From contig DUQI01000019.1 of assembly GCA_012837885.1 (NCBI GenBank), forward strand, positions 1-42,076: a stretch of DNA of 42,076 bases. Direction: 5' to 3'. The position numbers and the translations under genes were made by a program. Positions 16,616 to 25,906 of the stretch are shown here, in pieces (position 1 is the first letter of the stretch; the number at the start of each line of letters is the position of its first letter). Source of the DNA: Fastidiosipila sp. (GTDB taxonomy: Bacteria; Bacillota; Clostridia; Saccharofermentanales; DTU023). The notes below the pieces were generated by a model. The model searched no databases. It was not told the DNA's origin and saw only the letters and a list, made by a program, of their open reading frames with translations.

Positions 16616-17145
16616 TGGCGAGATATGATGGAAACCTAGCATATAAACTTCCGCTTCATAACTATGCTGAACCGGTAAGACCGTTCGATCCGATTGAAGA
16701 ACAGCGGAAGCGCCGCGCCGCGGCGCAAGCTGCGTTGGTCAAAAGACAAAAAGCCAGAACGACGTATAAGATTCTTTCTTCGCTCCGCGTTAAGAAAGCG
16801 TTGGCAGTCGCGTCTGTCGTCTTGATCGCCGCCCTTTTGATCGCGATTCCGGTATGGCGTTACGCCGGCATCATGGAAGCGAATTACGCCAATGTAAGAA
16901 TTCAAAACGAGATTTCTCGCCTGCAACGAGACATCAACGTACGCGATGGAAAAATGCTCGAGATCAGCGACCTGATGCGCGTACGTGAGAAGGCATTGAA
17001 GACGTTCGGCATGCAGACACAGACCGCAGATCAGACGATGAATCTCGTCACGAGTACGAGGACGGCGCTGGCGCTTACCCAGCTAAACGAAGCACTGGTT
17101 GATCCGGCGGATACGATAGAAGCATACGTAAAAGGCGGCCGTTAG
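16615..17145 (+). CDS. ftsL: FtsL-like division protein (single-pass, coiled coil)
   Basis: A 176-residue bitopic membrane protein by position and topology equivalent to FtsL, which recruits and regulates the FtsW-PBP septal synthase. It has a basic cytoplasmic N-terminus (about 1-60), a membrane segment at about 62-82 ('ALAVASVVLIAALLIAIPV') and an external heptad-like region ('NYANVRIQNEISRLQRDI'). Sequence is poorly conserved in this family, so the call rests on topology and on its place between rsmH and the PBP gene. The start overlaps the rsmH stop by one base (TGATG), with AAAGGAG 5' of it. The cytoplasmic part is longer than in E. coli FtsL. Confidence 0.75.
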   Translation: MARYDGNLAYKLPLHNYAEPVRPFDPIEEQRKRRAAAQAALVKRQKARTTYKILSSLRVKKALAVASVVLIAALLIAIPVWRYAGIMEANYANVRIQNEISRLQRDINVRDGKMLEISDLMRVREKALKTFGMQTQTADQTMNLVTSTRTALALTQLNEALVDPADTIEAYVKGGR

Positions 17146-17179
17146 TCGTTTTGCAAGGTATTAATGTTGATCAAACATA

Positions 17180-19519
17180 ATGATGAAAACACGTAATAAC
17201 AAAAAGATGTCCAGGCCGCCGTCTGGTGCCAAAAAACGCACCAGAATGCGGCGCTACAATCCGACAAGCGTGCTGATCACAGCCCTTGTCGTCTTTGTTT
17301 TTGCACTCATTCTGGCGGTCAATCTTTTTCGTATCCAAGTCGTCAATCATGCGTCGTACCGCGCCCTCGCGGCGAATCAGCATTACAGTCGACAGACCGT
17401 CTATCCGCGTCGTGGTAGTATCTTCGATTCCGACGGTACGAGAATCGCCGGAACCAAGATGGTGTACCGTATCGGCATGACGCCGCGCGATGCGAGAAGT
17501 ATAAGAGGCTCGGTGACGAGCGATGAAATAGCCGCAAAGTTAAGTGCCGGTCTCGATTTGAATCAAGCGGAGTTCCGTGCACAGATGGATCTCGTCGACG
17601 AAACGTATATTTTATTGGCGGTCGACGTCGCCGAAGATGTCGCGACCGAACTTCGTACCTGGCTTTCGGAAAAGTCGGTTGGCGGTTTCCGCTTCGACGC
17701 GGAGCCGCGTCGTGTCTACAGCAATAATCATCTAGCCGGTCAGGTGATCGGTTTTGCCCGTTTTGACGATCAGATGCTGAGCGGTGCGCTCGGTCTCGAA
17801 CTGCAGTATGACGCGCTGTTGAGCGGTAAACCGGGCTATAGTTTTGCAAGACGCGATAATTTTCTCAGTCGAGGCGTCGTACCGTATGCTGCGACGCTCG
17901 ATCTCGACGTTGAAGACGGTGCCGACCTGCATCTGACTCTTGATCTCGATGTCCAGCGGGTGTTATATGAGACGCTCGTCGAGACGGCTGCTTCAGTCGG
18001 ACTCTCGACGAAGGTGTCCGGTATTGTGATGGATCCTTGGACCGGCGCGATTCTGGCGATGGAGCAGCTGCCGACGATGCGCAGTGACAGTCCGTTCGCT
18101 CCGCCCGACATGCTCACACCGGAAGCCTGGGAGAGTATGGGGGCAGCGCGTAACCAGTTCTTGTTTTCCAATGTCTGGCGTAATCAAAATGTGTCGGATC
18201 TCTATGAACCGGGATCGACGATGAAGGCGGTCACGACGGCTGTTGCCTTTGAGACCGATCAGGTCAATGAAAACTCGAGTTTCAGTGATGACCCGATCGA
18301 AATGCGCGGCCATGAGATCAAGTGTTTTTCCGGGGTCGGTCACGGTATTCAGACGGTGCACGATGGGTTTGTCACCTCCTGCAACCCGGTCTTTGTCCAG
18401 GTCGGACAACGGATCGGCAGTGAAGTGTATTACGATTTCATCCGTCAGATCGGTTTATATGAAAGAACCGGTATCGATCTGCCGCAGGAGGCACGGGCGA
18501 TCATTCATACGAGTCCGACCAATCTCGACTTTGCGAATATGACGTTTGGTGAATCGTCCGTGATGTCGCCGCTTCGCATGCTCACCACGTATGCGATGTT
18601 TGCCAACGGCGGGCATCGCGTGACACCGCATGTCGTAAGTCGCGCCGAACAAGATGGCCGTACCGTGTATGAAGCGCCGGCCGAACTCGGGCCGAAGGTG
18701 TTCTCGGAGGAGACGACGTCGCGCATCAGAAAGCTTTTGGGAGCTACCGGACGTTCGACCCTCTACTACACGCATGGCTCGGAAGGTTACCGTATCGGTG
18801 GCAAGACGAGTACGTCGACGGATGAGCTGGACGGTCAGCTCTCCTATTCCTATATCGCCGTCGCGCCGATCGACGCTCCGCGCGTCGTCGCCATGATTCT
18901 GATTCAAAAACCGTCCGTTAAGGTTCCGTCCTCGATCGTCGCTGCGCGTCCGACGAATCGCCTCATCTCACGCGTGCTCGACATACTCGGTGAGAAGCGT
19001 CGCTTCCAGCCGGCCGATTTCGGACGTTTGAATCGTCTCGTGCCGATGCCGAATCTCGTCGGCATGACGTATAAGGAAGCGGCATTCAAGCTGTCCGAGT
19101 CCGAAGTATGGGCGTTTCCGGGAGGCGAGCATATGCGCCCGGATGATCCGGTGATGGCTCAGATGCCGGCGGCCGGGACACCGGTCTCGATCGGATCGAG
19201 GATCTATCTTTACCCTGCACCGCCTCTTGACGTAGAATGGGTGACGGTTCCCGATTTTTCGGGTAAATCGTTTTTTGAGTGCCAGGCACTCGCAGCCGAT
19301 GCAGGCGTCGTCATACGGGCGGTCGGCGTGCATGGCGGAGGAGCTGTCAGGCAGTCTCCAGCGCCCACGCATGCCACTGCTACGAACGCTGTCGATCAGA
19401 GCGGAGCGCCGTTGACTCCGACGATCGCGCAGTCGGTGCCGCGTGGCTCAGTCGTTACGATTTACTTTAACGAGGAGTCGGAAACGGAGCAAACAGTGCC
19501 AGATGAGGCGGGAGATTAG
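17180..19519 (+). CDS. Class B penicillin-binding protein with PASTA domains (FtsI/SpoVD type)
   Basis: A septal or sporulation-type transpeptidase of 779 residues that cross-links peptidoglycan outside the membrane. A membrane anchor lies at about 32-50 and the dimerisation domain follows ('YPRRGSIFDSDGTRIAG'). The transpeptidase motifs are S346-x-x-K349 ('EPGSTMKA'), S400-C401-N402 and K542-T543-S544 in 'IGGKTSTS'. The third motif is normally KTG or KSG, so the serine in place of glycine is unusual. Two PASTA domains occupy about 620-775 ('MPNLVGMTYKEAAFKL' and 'VPDFSGKSFFECQALA'). Start ATG 17180 is followed by another ATG at 17183, and no clear Shine-Dalgarno is seen. Four bases separate it from murF. 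Confidence 0.92.
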   Translation: MMKTRNNKKMSRPPSGAKKRTRMRRYNPTSVLITALVVFVFALILAVNLFRIQVVNHASYRALAANQHYSRQTVYPRRGSIFDSDGTRIAGTKMVYRIGMTPRDARSIRGSVTSDEIAAKLSAGLDLNQAEFRAQMDLVDETYILLAVDVAEDVATELRTWLSEKSVGGFRFDAEPRRVYSNNHLAGQVIGFARFDDQMLSGALGLELQYDALLSGKPGYSFARRDNFLSRGVVPYAATLDLDVEDGADLHLTLDLDVQRVLYETLVETAASVGLSTKVSGIVMDPWTGAILAMEQLPTMRSDSPFAPPDMLTPEAWESMGAARNQFLFSNVWRNQNVSDLYEPGSTMKAVTTAVAFETDQVNENSSFSDDPIEMRGHEIKCFSGVGHGIQTVHDGFVTSCNPVFVQVGQRIGSEVYYDFIRQIGLYERTGIDLPQEARAIIHTSPTNLDFANMTFGESSVMSPLRMLTTYAMFANGGHRVTPHVVSRAEQDGRTVYEAPAELGPKVFSEETTSRIRKLLGATGRSTLYYTHGSEGYRIGGKTSTSTDELDGQLSYSYIAVAPIDAPRVVAMILIQKPSVKVPSSIVAARPTNRLISRVLDILGEKRRFQPADFGRLNRLVPMPNLVGMTYKEAAFKLSESEVWAFPGGEHMRPDDPVMAQMPAAGTPVSIGSRIYLYPAPPLDVEWVTVPDFSGKSFFECQALAADAGVVIRAVGVHGGGAVRQSPAPTHATATNAVDQSGAPLTPTIAQSVPRGSVVTIYFNEESETEQTVPDEAGD

Positions 19520-19522
19520 TTT

Positions 19523-20992
19523 ATGTCGAGATTCATACCCGTTCAATTGAAGAATTGGACGAACGGCCAGTTGTTTCAGACGGGAGTCAACGCGTCCGAC
19601 GTCGAGCGGCATTACGTCGGCGTGTCTAAAGATACACGAACGATAAAACCGAATGAAGTCTACGTGGCCTTGATCGGCCCGAATTTTGACGGTCACGATT
19701 TTGTCGATGCGGCACTTTCCTCCGGTGCGACGATGCTCGTACTGAAAGCCGATCATAAGATGGCGAAAAAAATGATCAAGCGGCTGGAGAAAGAGCCGGT
19801 CAATTTCGATCTGCTTCTGGTCGACGATACGCTTAAAGCGTTTCAGGATATTGCGCACGGCTACCGTCAGTCCCTGGCGGCATCGGTGATCGGGGTCACC
19901 GGAAGTTTCGGCAAGACGACGACCCGCCGTATGATCCACTCGATATTGGCGCCTCAGATGCAGGCGATGGAGACTTTTGCGAATTTAAACAACGAGATCG
20001 GCCTTTCGGAGACGCTGCTCAATGCTCAGCCGGAAGATCAGGTGCTCGTGACCGAACTTGCGATGGATCGCAGAGGGGAGATCCAGACGCTGTCGGCGAT
20101 CGCCAAACCGGACGTCGCGATCATTACCGGTATCGGACATTCGCATGCCCAGTTTTTGGGTAGCCTGCGCGCCATCCTGGAAGAGAAGACATCGATCATC
20201 GACAGCATGAAGGATAACGCGCTTTGTATTGTCAACGGTGATAACAAGATGCTCGAAGCCTGGGCGATCACGAAAGAAAGAGATTTGTCCGTCTGGTTCG
20301 TCGCGAGTGAGCAAAACACGGGACGTCTGGAACGAGACGGTTTCCCGGTCTTCTGGGCAGAGGAGATCAAACTCGAGAAGAACGGCACACATTTTGTCGC
20401 GCGTTCCAGTTTTGACTCGAGCCATCGCTGGCCGATGTATATTCCCGAGCCTGGCAAACACCTGATCTCGGCAGCGCTCTTTGGTCTCGCGACCGCTTAT
20501 GCGCTCGGCTTAAATATGGAGCGCGCCGCGGCGGCGGCCGCGCAATTCGAAAATACCGGTGATCGTCAGCGTATTATTGAGCGAGACGGGCTGACGCTGA
20601 TCAACGATACATACAATGCCTCGCCGGAATCGATGTACGCGGCATTCGACGTCTTGAACCTTCTGAGCGAAGGTAGGCGCTCGCTCGCCGTGATCGGCGG
20701 CATGAGAGAACTCGGCAAGTACAGCGAAGCGGAGCACGTCGAATTGGCAAAATACATTCTCGCCAATCCACCTGAAAAAGTGTTTGTCACAGGCGAAGAA
20801 GCGCTGCCGACCTACCGCTACCTGAGCGAGCATATGGCGCAGGATCAGGTGGTCTACGAAAATGATCTGGAGCGCTTAATCTCAAAAGTCAGATCGACCG
20901 TCAAACGAGACGATATCGTGTTGTTTAAAGCTTCGCGTTACCACCAGGTAGAAAAAGTGGCGAATGCGCTATTGGAGTCGTGGCCTGTATGA
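19523..20992 (+). CDS. murF: UDP-MurNAc-tripeptide:D-Ala-D-Ala ligase
   Basis: Cytoplasmic ATP-dependent ligase that adds D-Ala-D-Ala to the UDP-MurNAc-tripeptide. The 489 residues comprise an N-terminal substrate domain ('GVSKDTRTIKPNEVYVALIG'), the central Mur ligase domain with P-loop 'GVTGSFGKTTTRRM' (about 125-138) and 'NLNNEIGLSETLL', and a C-terminal domain with 'NDTYNASPESMYAAFDVL'. NDxYNAxPxSM is diagnostic for MurF rather than MurE, MurD or MurC. The gene sits directly after the PBP, where murE usually comes first; murE is not in this cluster. Its stop overlaps the mraY start (ATGA). Confidence 0.95.
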   Translation: MSRFIPVQLKNWTNGQLFQTGVNASDVERHYVGVSKDTRTIKPNEVYVALIGPNFDGHDFVDAALSSGATMLVLKADHKMAKKMIKRLEKEPVNFDLLLVDDTLKAFQDIAHGYRQSLAASVIGVTGSFGKTTTRRMIHSILAPQMQAMETFANLNNEIGLSETLLNAQPEDQVLVTELAMDRRGEIQTLSAIAKPDVAIITGIGHSHAQFLGSLRAILEEKTSIIDSMKDNALCIVNGDNKMLEAWAITKERDLSVWFVASEQNTGRLERDGFPVFWAEEIKLEKNGTHFVARSSFDSSHRWPMYIPEPGKHLISAALFGLATAYALGLNMERAAAAAAQFENTGDRQRIIERDGLTLINDTYNASPESMYAAFDVLNLLSEGRRSLAVIGGMRELGKYSEAEHVELAKYILANPPEKVFVTGEEALPTYRYLSEHMAQDQVVYENDLERLISKVRSTVKRDDIVLFKASRYHQVEKVANALLESWPV

Positions 20993-21999
20993 ATGTCTGG
21001 CTCGGTATGTTGATTATCACGTTGTTTGTGCTGGCCTTGACGGTGCTGCTCGGCTTAATCGGCGTTCCGCTCTTAAGACGCCTGCGCATGGGACAGCGCG
21101 TCCGAGACGATGGGCCGGAGACGCATTATGCGAAGTCCGGAACGCCGACGATGGGTGGTCTCTTTTTTTTAATCCCCATCGTGCTTGCGGCGATCGCCGG
21201 ACCGCTTTTTTTCGGTGAACAGTTCCGCCCGTTTGTCGTCCTGTCGATTCTTATGGTGCTCTTTGGTGTCGTCGGATTCGCCGACGACTTTGTCAAGGTG
21301 CGGATCGATCGCGGCGGTCTGACGGTCGGTCAAAAGACGATTCTGCTCGGCCTGTTTTCCGTAGCGTTCGCTGTGTACTATCTCTGGCTGTCGCCGGTCG
21401 AACCGTTTATCTTGATTCCCTTTTCTCTGCAGCCGCTGATGATCACCGGCTGGTGGAAAGCGCTCTACGGTGTCTTTGTCGTCTTATATCTGTTTTATAT
21501 CTCGAACAGCGTGAATATCACGGACGGCCTCGACGGCCTCTTGTCCTCCTTGACGACTATCTTCGGGCTGTTCATCGCGGCCTATCTCGTCGTTGGACGC
21601 GTGCCGTATGCGTTGAACGGTCATATCTGGTACAGCACGGCACTCGCCGGCGGTACGCTCGGGTTTTTGGTCCATAACCGATATCCGGCCAAGGTCATGA
21701 TGGGGGATACGGGATCACAGGCGTTAGGTGCCGGCATCGCCGGTGTCTGTCTGTTGACCGGCATGCCCTGGATCCTATTGATCACCGGCTTTATCTTCGT
21801 CTTTGAAGGTCTCTCGGTCGTCATACAGGTCTTGTATTTCAGACACACCGGTGGCAAGAGGATCTTCCGTATGTCACCGATCCATCATCACTTTGAACTC
21901 GGCGGTTGGTCGGAGCAAAAGGTCGTGCGTGTGTTTGCCGCCGTCGCCGTGCTTCTCGGTTTTATCGGCTGGCTCTTCGTCTGGCCGTTCGTAGGATAG
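20989..21999 (+). CDS. mraY: Phospho-N-acetylmuramoyl-pentapeptide transferase
   Basis: Polytopic membrane enzyme that makes lipid I from UDP-MurNAc-pentapeptide and undecaprenyl phosphate. The 336 residues carry about ten hydrophobic segments. Diagnostic motifs are 'GTPTMGGLFF', 'FADDFVKV' (metal-binding DD), 'NSVNITDGLDGLLSSL', 'MGDTGSQALGA' and the histidine-rich 'FRMSPIHHHFELGGWSE'. ATG 20989 overlaps the murF stop and has TTGGAG upstream. A GTG three codons earlier is also in frame. Confidence 0.96.
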   Translation: MNVWLGMLIITLFVLALTVLLGLIGVPLLRRLRMGQRVRDDGPETHYAKSGTPTMGGLFFLIPIVLAAIAGPLFFGEQFRPFVVLSILMVLFGVVGFADDFVKVRIDRGGLTVGQKTILLGLFSVAFAVYYLWLSPVEPFILIPFSLQPLMITGWWKALYGVFVVLYLFYISNSVNITDGLDGLLSSLTTIFGLFIAAYLVVGRVPYALNGHIWYSTALAGGTLGFLVHNRYPAKVMMGDTGSQALGAGIAGVCLLTGMPWILLITGFIFVFEGLSVVIQVLYFRHTGGKRIFRMSPIHHHFELGGWSEQKVVRVFAAVAVLLGFIGWLFVWPFVG

Positions 22000-22005
22000 T
22001 TGACG

Positions 22006-23337
22006 ATGTACAAGGGACGATTGTCGGAGTCGAAGCTGGAATCTCTGGCCGGATACAAAAAAGTCCATTTGCCGCTTTTGATCACCTTCTTGATCATCTC
22101 GACCTTCGGTCTGGTGATGCTCTTTTCGGCATCACTCGCCGTCAGTTATGCGAGAGAAGGCGGCGCGACGGAGATGTTTATCAAGCAGGCCGGGATCTCG
22201 ACGGCCGGCTTACTCGTCGCGTTGTTGGTCGCCCTCGCGGTGCCGATCCGTCACTTTAACCGTCCTGTTTTACGCTATATCGTCTATGCCGTCGTCTCGG
22301 TCTTGCTGCTCGCACTGCCTTTTGTCGGCACAACGATCAACGGGGCCAGGCGCTGGATCTTTTTCGGATCGATCTCGGTGCAGCCGTCGGAACTCGCCAA
22401 GATCGCTGCCGTCTATTTTCTCGCTACCTATTTTTCGGAACAACGTAAAAAGCGGCGGCAGAATCGCCATAAGAAAGTCTCAGCGCGTTGGCAGCCGATC
22501 TACGACGCTTTCGTTCAGGTGACGTTGCCGGCCTTGATGGTGATCGCCTGGATCGTTCTGATTTTGATTCAACCGCATATGTCGGGTGCGATCATTATGA
22601 CGTTGCTCGTCATCTTTATGTTTGTCGTGGAAGGGTTTCCTTTCAAGCGATTGATGACGGGAGCCACGATCCTTTTAATCTTTCTCTTGATCGCACTCAT
22701 GCTGTTTTTAATGATCGGCCCCGTCATGACGGGCCAATCGCCCGGTGACTTTATCGAGGATCGATTTGCGCACGTGTTTCGTCGTCTGACCAGCTTCACG
22801 AGTCCGGAAGAGGCCAATCCCGATGATACGAGGCAGATCGAACAGGCGCAGATCGCGCTCGGCTCGGGAGGGCTGTTCGGTGTCGGGCTCGGTCGCTCGG
22901 TGCAAAAGATGAACTGGTTACCTGAAAGTCACAACGACTTTATTCTGGCGATTATCGGAGAAGAACTCGGCTTTGCCGGCACCTTCCTCTGCCTTATGCT
23001 GTTTGTCCTCTTCTTTATCTTCGGTATGTCGGTCGCTTTAAATGCGGCGACTTCCATGACGACCTTGATCGCTGCCGGTTACACCTTCCTGATTACAGTG
23101 CAGGCACTTTTAAACTTCGGCGTCGCGACGCATGTTTTGCCGACGACCGGTATTTCTTTACCCTTTTTCAGTTATGGTGGAACGGCAAACTTCTTCTTTA
23201 TGTTGGCGAGCGGTATGATATTATGTGTCTCGAAATCCGGCAAAAGAGAAGACCCGGAGATCGCCCAATATCTGGAACCCGAGAAGAAAAGGCAGGGCAA
23301 ATCGGCTAAGCCGCGGAAACGAACGCAAGCGGTATAA
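22006..23337 (+). CDS. ftsW: Lipid II polymerase / SEDS protein FtsW
   Basis: SEDS-family glycosyltransferase that polymerises lipid II at the septum with its partner class B PBP. The 443 residues show multiple membrane segments, 'VQPSELAKIAAVYFLA' (conserved SEDS motif), 'IQPHMSGAIIM', 'LPESHNDFILAIIGEELGF' and 'LPTTGISLPFFSYGGTANF'. The C-terminus is basic and cytoplasmic. The ATG at 22006 is taken as start; TTG at 22000, directly after the mraY stop, would add two residues. Confidence 0.92.
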   Translation: MYKGRLSESKLESLAGYKKVHLPLLITFLIISTFGLVMLFSASLAVSYAREGGATEMFIKQAGISTAGLLVALLVALAVPIRHFNRPVLRYIVYAVVSVLLLALPFVGTTINGARRWIFFGSISVQPSELAKIAAVYFLATYFSEQRKKRRQNRHKKVSARWQPIYDAFVQVTLPALMVIAWIVLILIQPHMSGAIIMTLLVIFMFVVEGFPFKRLMTGATILLIFLLIALMLFLMIGPVMTGQSPGDFIEDRFAHVFRRLTSFTSPEEANPDDTRQIEQAQIALGSGGLFGVGLGRSVQKMNWLPESHNDFILAIIGEELGFAGTFLCLMLFVLFFIFGMSVALNAATSMTTLIAAGYTFLITVQALLNFGVATHVLPTTGISLPFFSYGGTANFFFMLASGMILCVSKSGKREDPEIAQYLEPEKKRQGKSAKPRKRTQAV

Positions 23338-23361
23338 TTGCGGTCGAAGAAAGGGGGATTC

Positions 23362-24480
23362 GTGGCAAAACGATACATTTTCGGCGCCGGCGGTACGAGC
23401 GGCCACATCAATCCCGCTTTGGCCATTGCCGACCACATACGATTATTGGAACCGGATGCCGATATCATGTTCTGCGGCATGGAGAACGGTCTCGAACAGG
23501 ATATGACGAGTCGCGCCGGCTATCAGATGAAGATCATCCGTGCGCTCAGCATTCCGGGACAGAGACGTCGCCGGCTTTTTCGCTTTTTGAAAGAGAATAC
23601 GTCCGGTTTTTTGGAAAGCAGAAAACTGATCAAGCAGTTTCAGCCGGACGCCGTGATCGGCACCGGCGGCTACGTCAGCGGACCACTTGTGATGGCTGCG
23701 ATCTGGAGTCGTGTGCCGGTGCTTTTACACGAGCAAAACGCCTATCCGGGACGGGCCAATCGTTTTCTCGCGCCCTATACGCGTTCCGTTTGCATCAGCT
23801 TTGCCGAAAGCGGCAAGTATTTCTCGAAAGGCACCCGGCTTGTCTTATCCGGTAATCCGGTCAAACCTGAATTTTTTCTGGCTGAAAGAGAGTCATCCAG
23901 ACAAAAACTCGGGATCCCCGACCACACCTTCTTAATCTTGTTGCTCGGCGGTTCGCTCGGAGCCAACTCCTTGACCAATACAGTGATCGCGCTGGCCGAT
24001 GAGCCGGCCTGGCAGACGTTGCGCGAGTCGCATGACGTGCGCATCCAGATGTCGACCGGCATCGAAAAGGCGTCTGAGTTTCTAAGTAAAGTGAACGCTG
24101 TCGACGGCGTTACCGCCGTGCCCTACCTGCACGATGTCGAGGACTGGATGGCAGCGGCCGATCTGTTTATCGGCCGGGCTGGGGCGATGACGTGTGCCGA
24201 ACTTGCGGCGACCGGAACGCCGTCTTTACTCGTGCCGTATCCTTTTGCCGCGAACGACCATCAGACGTTCAATGCGACTAGCATGGAAAATGCCGGTGCA
24301 GCCGAGATGATACAAGATAAAGATCTGACGGCCAGCTGGCTCGTCTCGGCGATCGAACAGCTGATCGAGAATCCGGAAAAGCGTCAGACGATGGGACAGT
24401 CGGCCAAGCGTCTGGCGATTCATGACGCGCTGGACATCATTTATCAGGAGCTTGGCCGGATCAGGAAAAATGGCCGTTAA
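23362..24480 (+). CDS. murG: UDP-GlcNAc:lipid I N-acetylglucosaminyltransferase
   Basis: Peripheral membrane glycosyltransferase (GT28) that converts lipid I to lipid II. The 372 residues open with 'FGAGGTSGHINPALAIAD' (GGTxGHxxPAL motif). 'VIGTGGYVSGP' and 'LLHEQNAYPGRANR' follow in the acceptor domain. 'LLLGGSLGANSLTN' and 'GRAGAMTCAELAATGTPSLLVPYPFAANDHQ' form the UDP-GlcNAc site. The start is GTG 23362 behind AAAGGGGGA (23350-23358); the upstream TTG at 23338 has no ribosome-binding site and would add an untypical basic extension. It overlaps ftsQ by 11 bases. Confidence 0.95.
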   Translation: MAKRYIFGAGGTSGHINPALAIADHIRLLEPDADIMFCGMENGLEQDMTSRAGYQMKIIRALSIPGQRRRRLFRFLKENTSGFLESRKLIKQFQPDAVIGTGGYVSGPLVMAAIWSRVPVLLHEQNAYPGRANRFLAPYTRSVCISFAESGKYFSKGTRLVLSGNPVKPEFFLAERESSRQKLGIPDHTFLILLLGGSLGANSLTNTVIALADEPAWQTLRESHDVRIQMSTGIEKASEFLSKVNAVDGVTAVPYLHDVEDWMAAADLFIGRAGAMTCAELAATGTPSLLVPYPFAANDHQTFNATSMENAGAAEMIQDKDLTASWLVSAIEQLIENPEKRQTMGQSAKRLAIHDALDIIYQELGRIRKNGR

Positions 24481-25288
24481 GCGTAAAAGACGCCGACCCA
24501 AGCGACCGTTTCCGCTTGCCTTCGTCGCCACCTTTGCGATCTTGCTGGCGCTCGTCGCCCTGCTCGCGTATCTGCCGCAGTTTCGTTTAAAGAAAGTCCA
24601 GATTTACGGTCAAACGTCGTTGATCGCGAGTGATATCCTACCGGTCGTCGAACCGAAAGGTGATCCTTTTTTCGTCGTCGGTCTCGGTCCTAGCGCCGAC
24701 CGCTGGATCGGGCTACGCTACGGCGATCTTGAAGAGGCTTTGCTCCAAAGATTTCCGATCCTCGATCAGGTGTTGGTACGCTTTCAGTTTCCTTCGACGA
24801 TCCGGGTTGAAGTCGTCGATAAACCGGAGGTTGTGACGGCCAGAGTGCCGGAAGGATTCGCCTTGCTCGATTCTCAGGCGAACGTCATTTCACTGCGTGA
24901 AGCGCCGTCCGCATTCTTGCCGGTGACGGAAGGATTGACGCTGACCGGATCCGTCACCGTCGGCGAAAAGCTGCCGGTCGACGAGACCCAGTTCAATCTC
25001 GCGCTGCGGATCACGGCCGCCATGATCGCGGCAGACAAATCACTCAATTACGAGCATCAGCTGATGCTATTGACGAGGCAGATCACGATTATGGAAGGGA
25101 AGGTTCGGTTACACCTCGTCTTGAGTACGGGGCAGAACTGGCGCGTCATTTTAGAAGACAACAGTGCGATGCCGAAGAACGTCGTGACCTTGTCTGAACT
25201 GATTGAGCAGGGACTTTTGGAAAACCGCGGCAGCGGCGAAATCAGCCTCGGTGCCGAGGGCATCGTATTTACGGAAGATGACAGGTAG
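24470..25288 (+). CDS. ftsQ: Cell division protein FtsQ/DivIB
   Basis: Bitopic division protein that bridges FtsL and its partners. The 272 residues have a very basic cytoplasmic head ('MAVKRKRRRPKRPF'), one membrane segment (about 15-35) and a POTRA-like domain starting 'FRLKKVQIYGQTSLIASDIL'. 'LLQRFPILDQVLVRFQFPSTIRVEVVDKPEV' is the conserved FtsQ-domain stretch. ATG 24470 inside the murG end is chosen over the frame's earlier start at 24422 because it gives the normal short basic head and has AGGA just upstream. Confidence 0.88.
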   Translation: MAVKRKRRRPKRPFPLAFVATFAILLALVALLAYLPQFRLKKVQIYGQTSLIASDILPVVEPKGDPFFVVGLGPSADRWIGLRYGDLEEALLQRFPILDQVLVRFQFPSTIRVEVVDKPEVVTARVPEGFALLDSQANVISLREAPSAFLPVTEGLTLTGSVTVGEKLPVDETQFNLALRITAAMIAADKSLNYEHQLMLLTRQITIMEGKVRLHLVLSTGQNWRVILEDNSAMPKNVVTLSELIEQGLLENRGSGEISLGAEGIVFTEDDR

Positions 25289-25297
25289 AATAGACTC

Positions 25298-25672
25298 ATG
25301 ATTCCAGTGATCGGCATCATTATCGGACTTGTTCTGGGGCTGTTGTTAAACATCAGCATTCCGCCGGCATACGCGTCGTACGTAGCGGTGCTCATTTTGG
25401 CGACGCTCGACGCCGTCATCGGCGGCACGACGGCGCAACTGCGCGGTCGTTTTTCCACGACCCTGTTTCTTACCGGTCTTGCCTTCAATCTGGCGATCGC
25501 CCTGCTTATTACGGCGCTCGGCGAGCAGCTGAATATCCCGCTCGTCTTTGTCTCGCTGTTCGCTTTCGGAAATCGTATCTTCCAGAATGTCGGCCGCATG
25601 CGTCGACTTTTGCTGCGCCGCTTCCGACGCGATCGTCAACTCGACTTCGATGACGATGATTCATTGGCCTGA
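25298..25672 (+). CDS. sbp: Small basic membrane protein Sbp (DUF1290)
   Basis: A 124-residue protein of the DUF1290 family, encoded just before ftsZ or ftsA in many Bacillota. Three or so membrane segments are visible, with the conserved 'YVAVLILATLDAVIGG' and 'FGNRIFQNVGRMRRLLL', ending in a basic-then-acidic tail. Its molecular function is not settled; a role in division or in the cell envelope is inferred from position. It lies nine bases after ftsQ and is the last gene before the ftsZ promoter. Confidence 0.9.
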   Translation: MIPVIGIIIGLVLGLLLNISIPPAYASYVAVLILATLDAVIGGTTAQLRGRFSTTLFLTGLAFNLAIALLITALGEQLNIPLVFVSLFAFGNRIFQNVGRMRRLLLRRFRRDRQLDFDDDDSLA

Positions 25673-25796
25673 TACATACTCTTCGCTTAAGTCTTGACGT
25701 CATTACCAATACCGGCTTTTTCGGCTTTTTCTCGTACCATTTCGGCAAATGCTATTGTCTTAAGCCTTTACAAGGTGTATCATGAACCGGATTTGG

Positions 25797-25820
25797 TAGC
25801 GAATCCATGAACTTTCGCTA
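25797..25820. promoter_or_regulatory. Inverted repeat next to the ftsZ promoter
   Basis: TAGCGAA (25797-25803) and TTCGCTA (25814-25820) form a perfect 7-bp inverted repeat with a 10-base spacer, ending three bases before the ftsZ -35 box. No T run follows, so it is more likely a protein-binding site than a terminator. Confidence 0.4.
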
Positions 25821-25823
25821 GCA

Positions 25824-25852
25824 TTGAACCAAAAAAATAACGGTTGTATACT
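25824..25852 (+). promoter_or_regulatory. Sigma-A-type promoter of ftsZ
   Basis: TTGAAC (25824-25829) and TATACT (25847-25852) are separated by exactly 17 bp, close to consensus. Transcription would start near 25859, giving a leader of about 50 nt before the GTG start. This makes ftsZ independent of the upstream dcw transcript. Confidence 0.8.
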
Positions 25853-25906
25853 TGTAATAACATGTATGCAGAGCGAAAAAAGGATTCGCGAAAGGAGCGT
25901 TGGGAC

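Noticed and set aside
25690-25735. Terminator after sbp
   Set aside because: Only a three-base-pair stem around a T-rich stretch could be drawn (CCG…CGG), too weak to support.
25844-25906. Upstream TTG start for FtsZ
   Set aside because: It overlaps the -10 box of the promoter, and the GTG at 25907 has a well-placed AAAGGAG.
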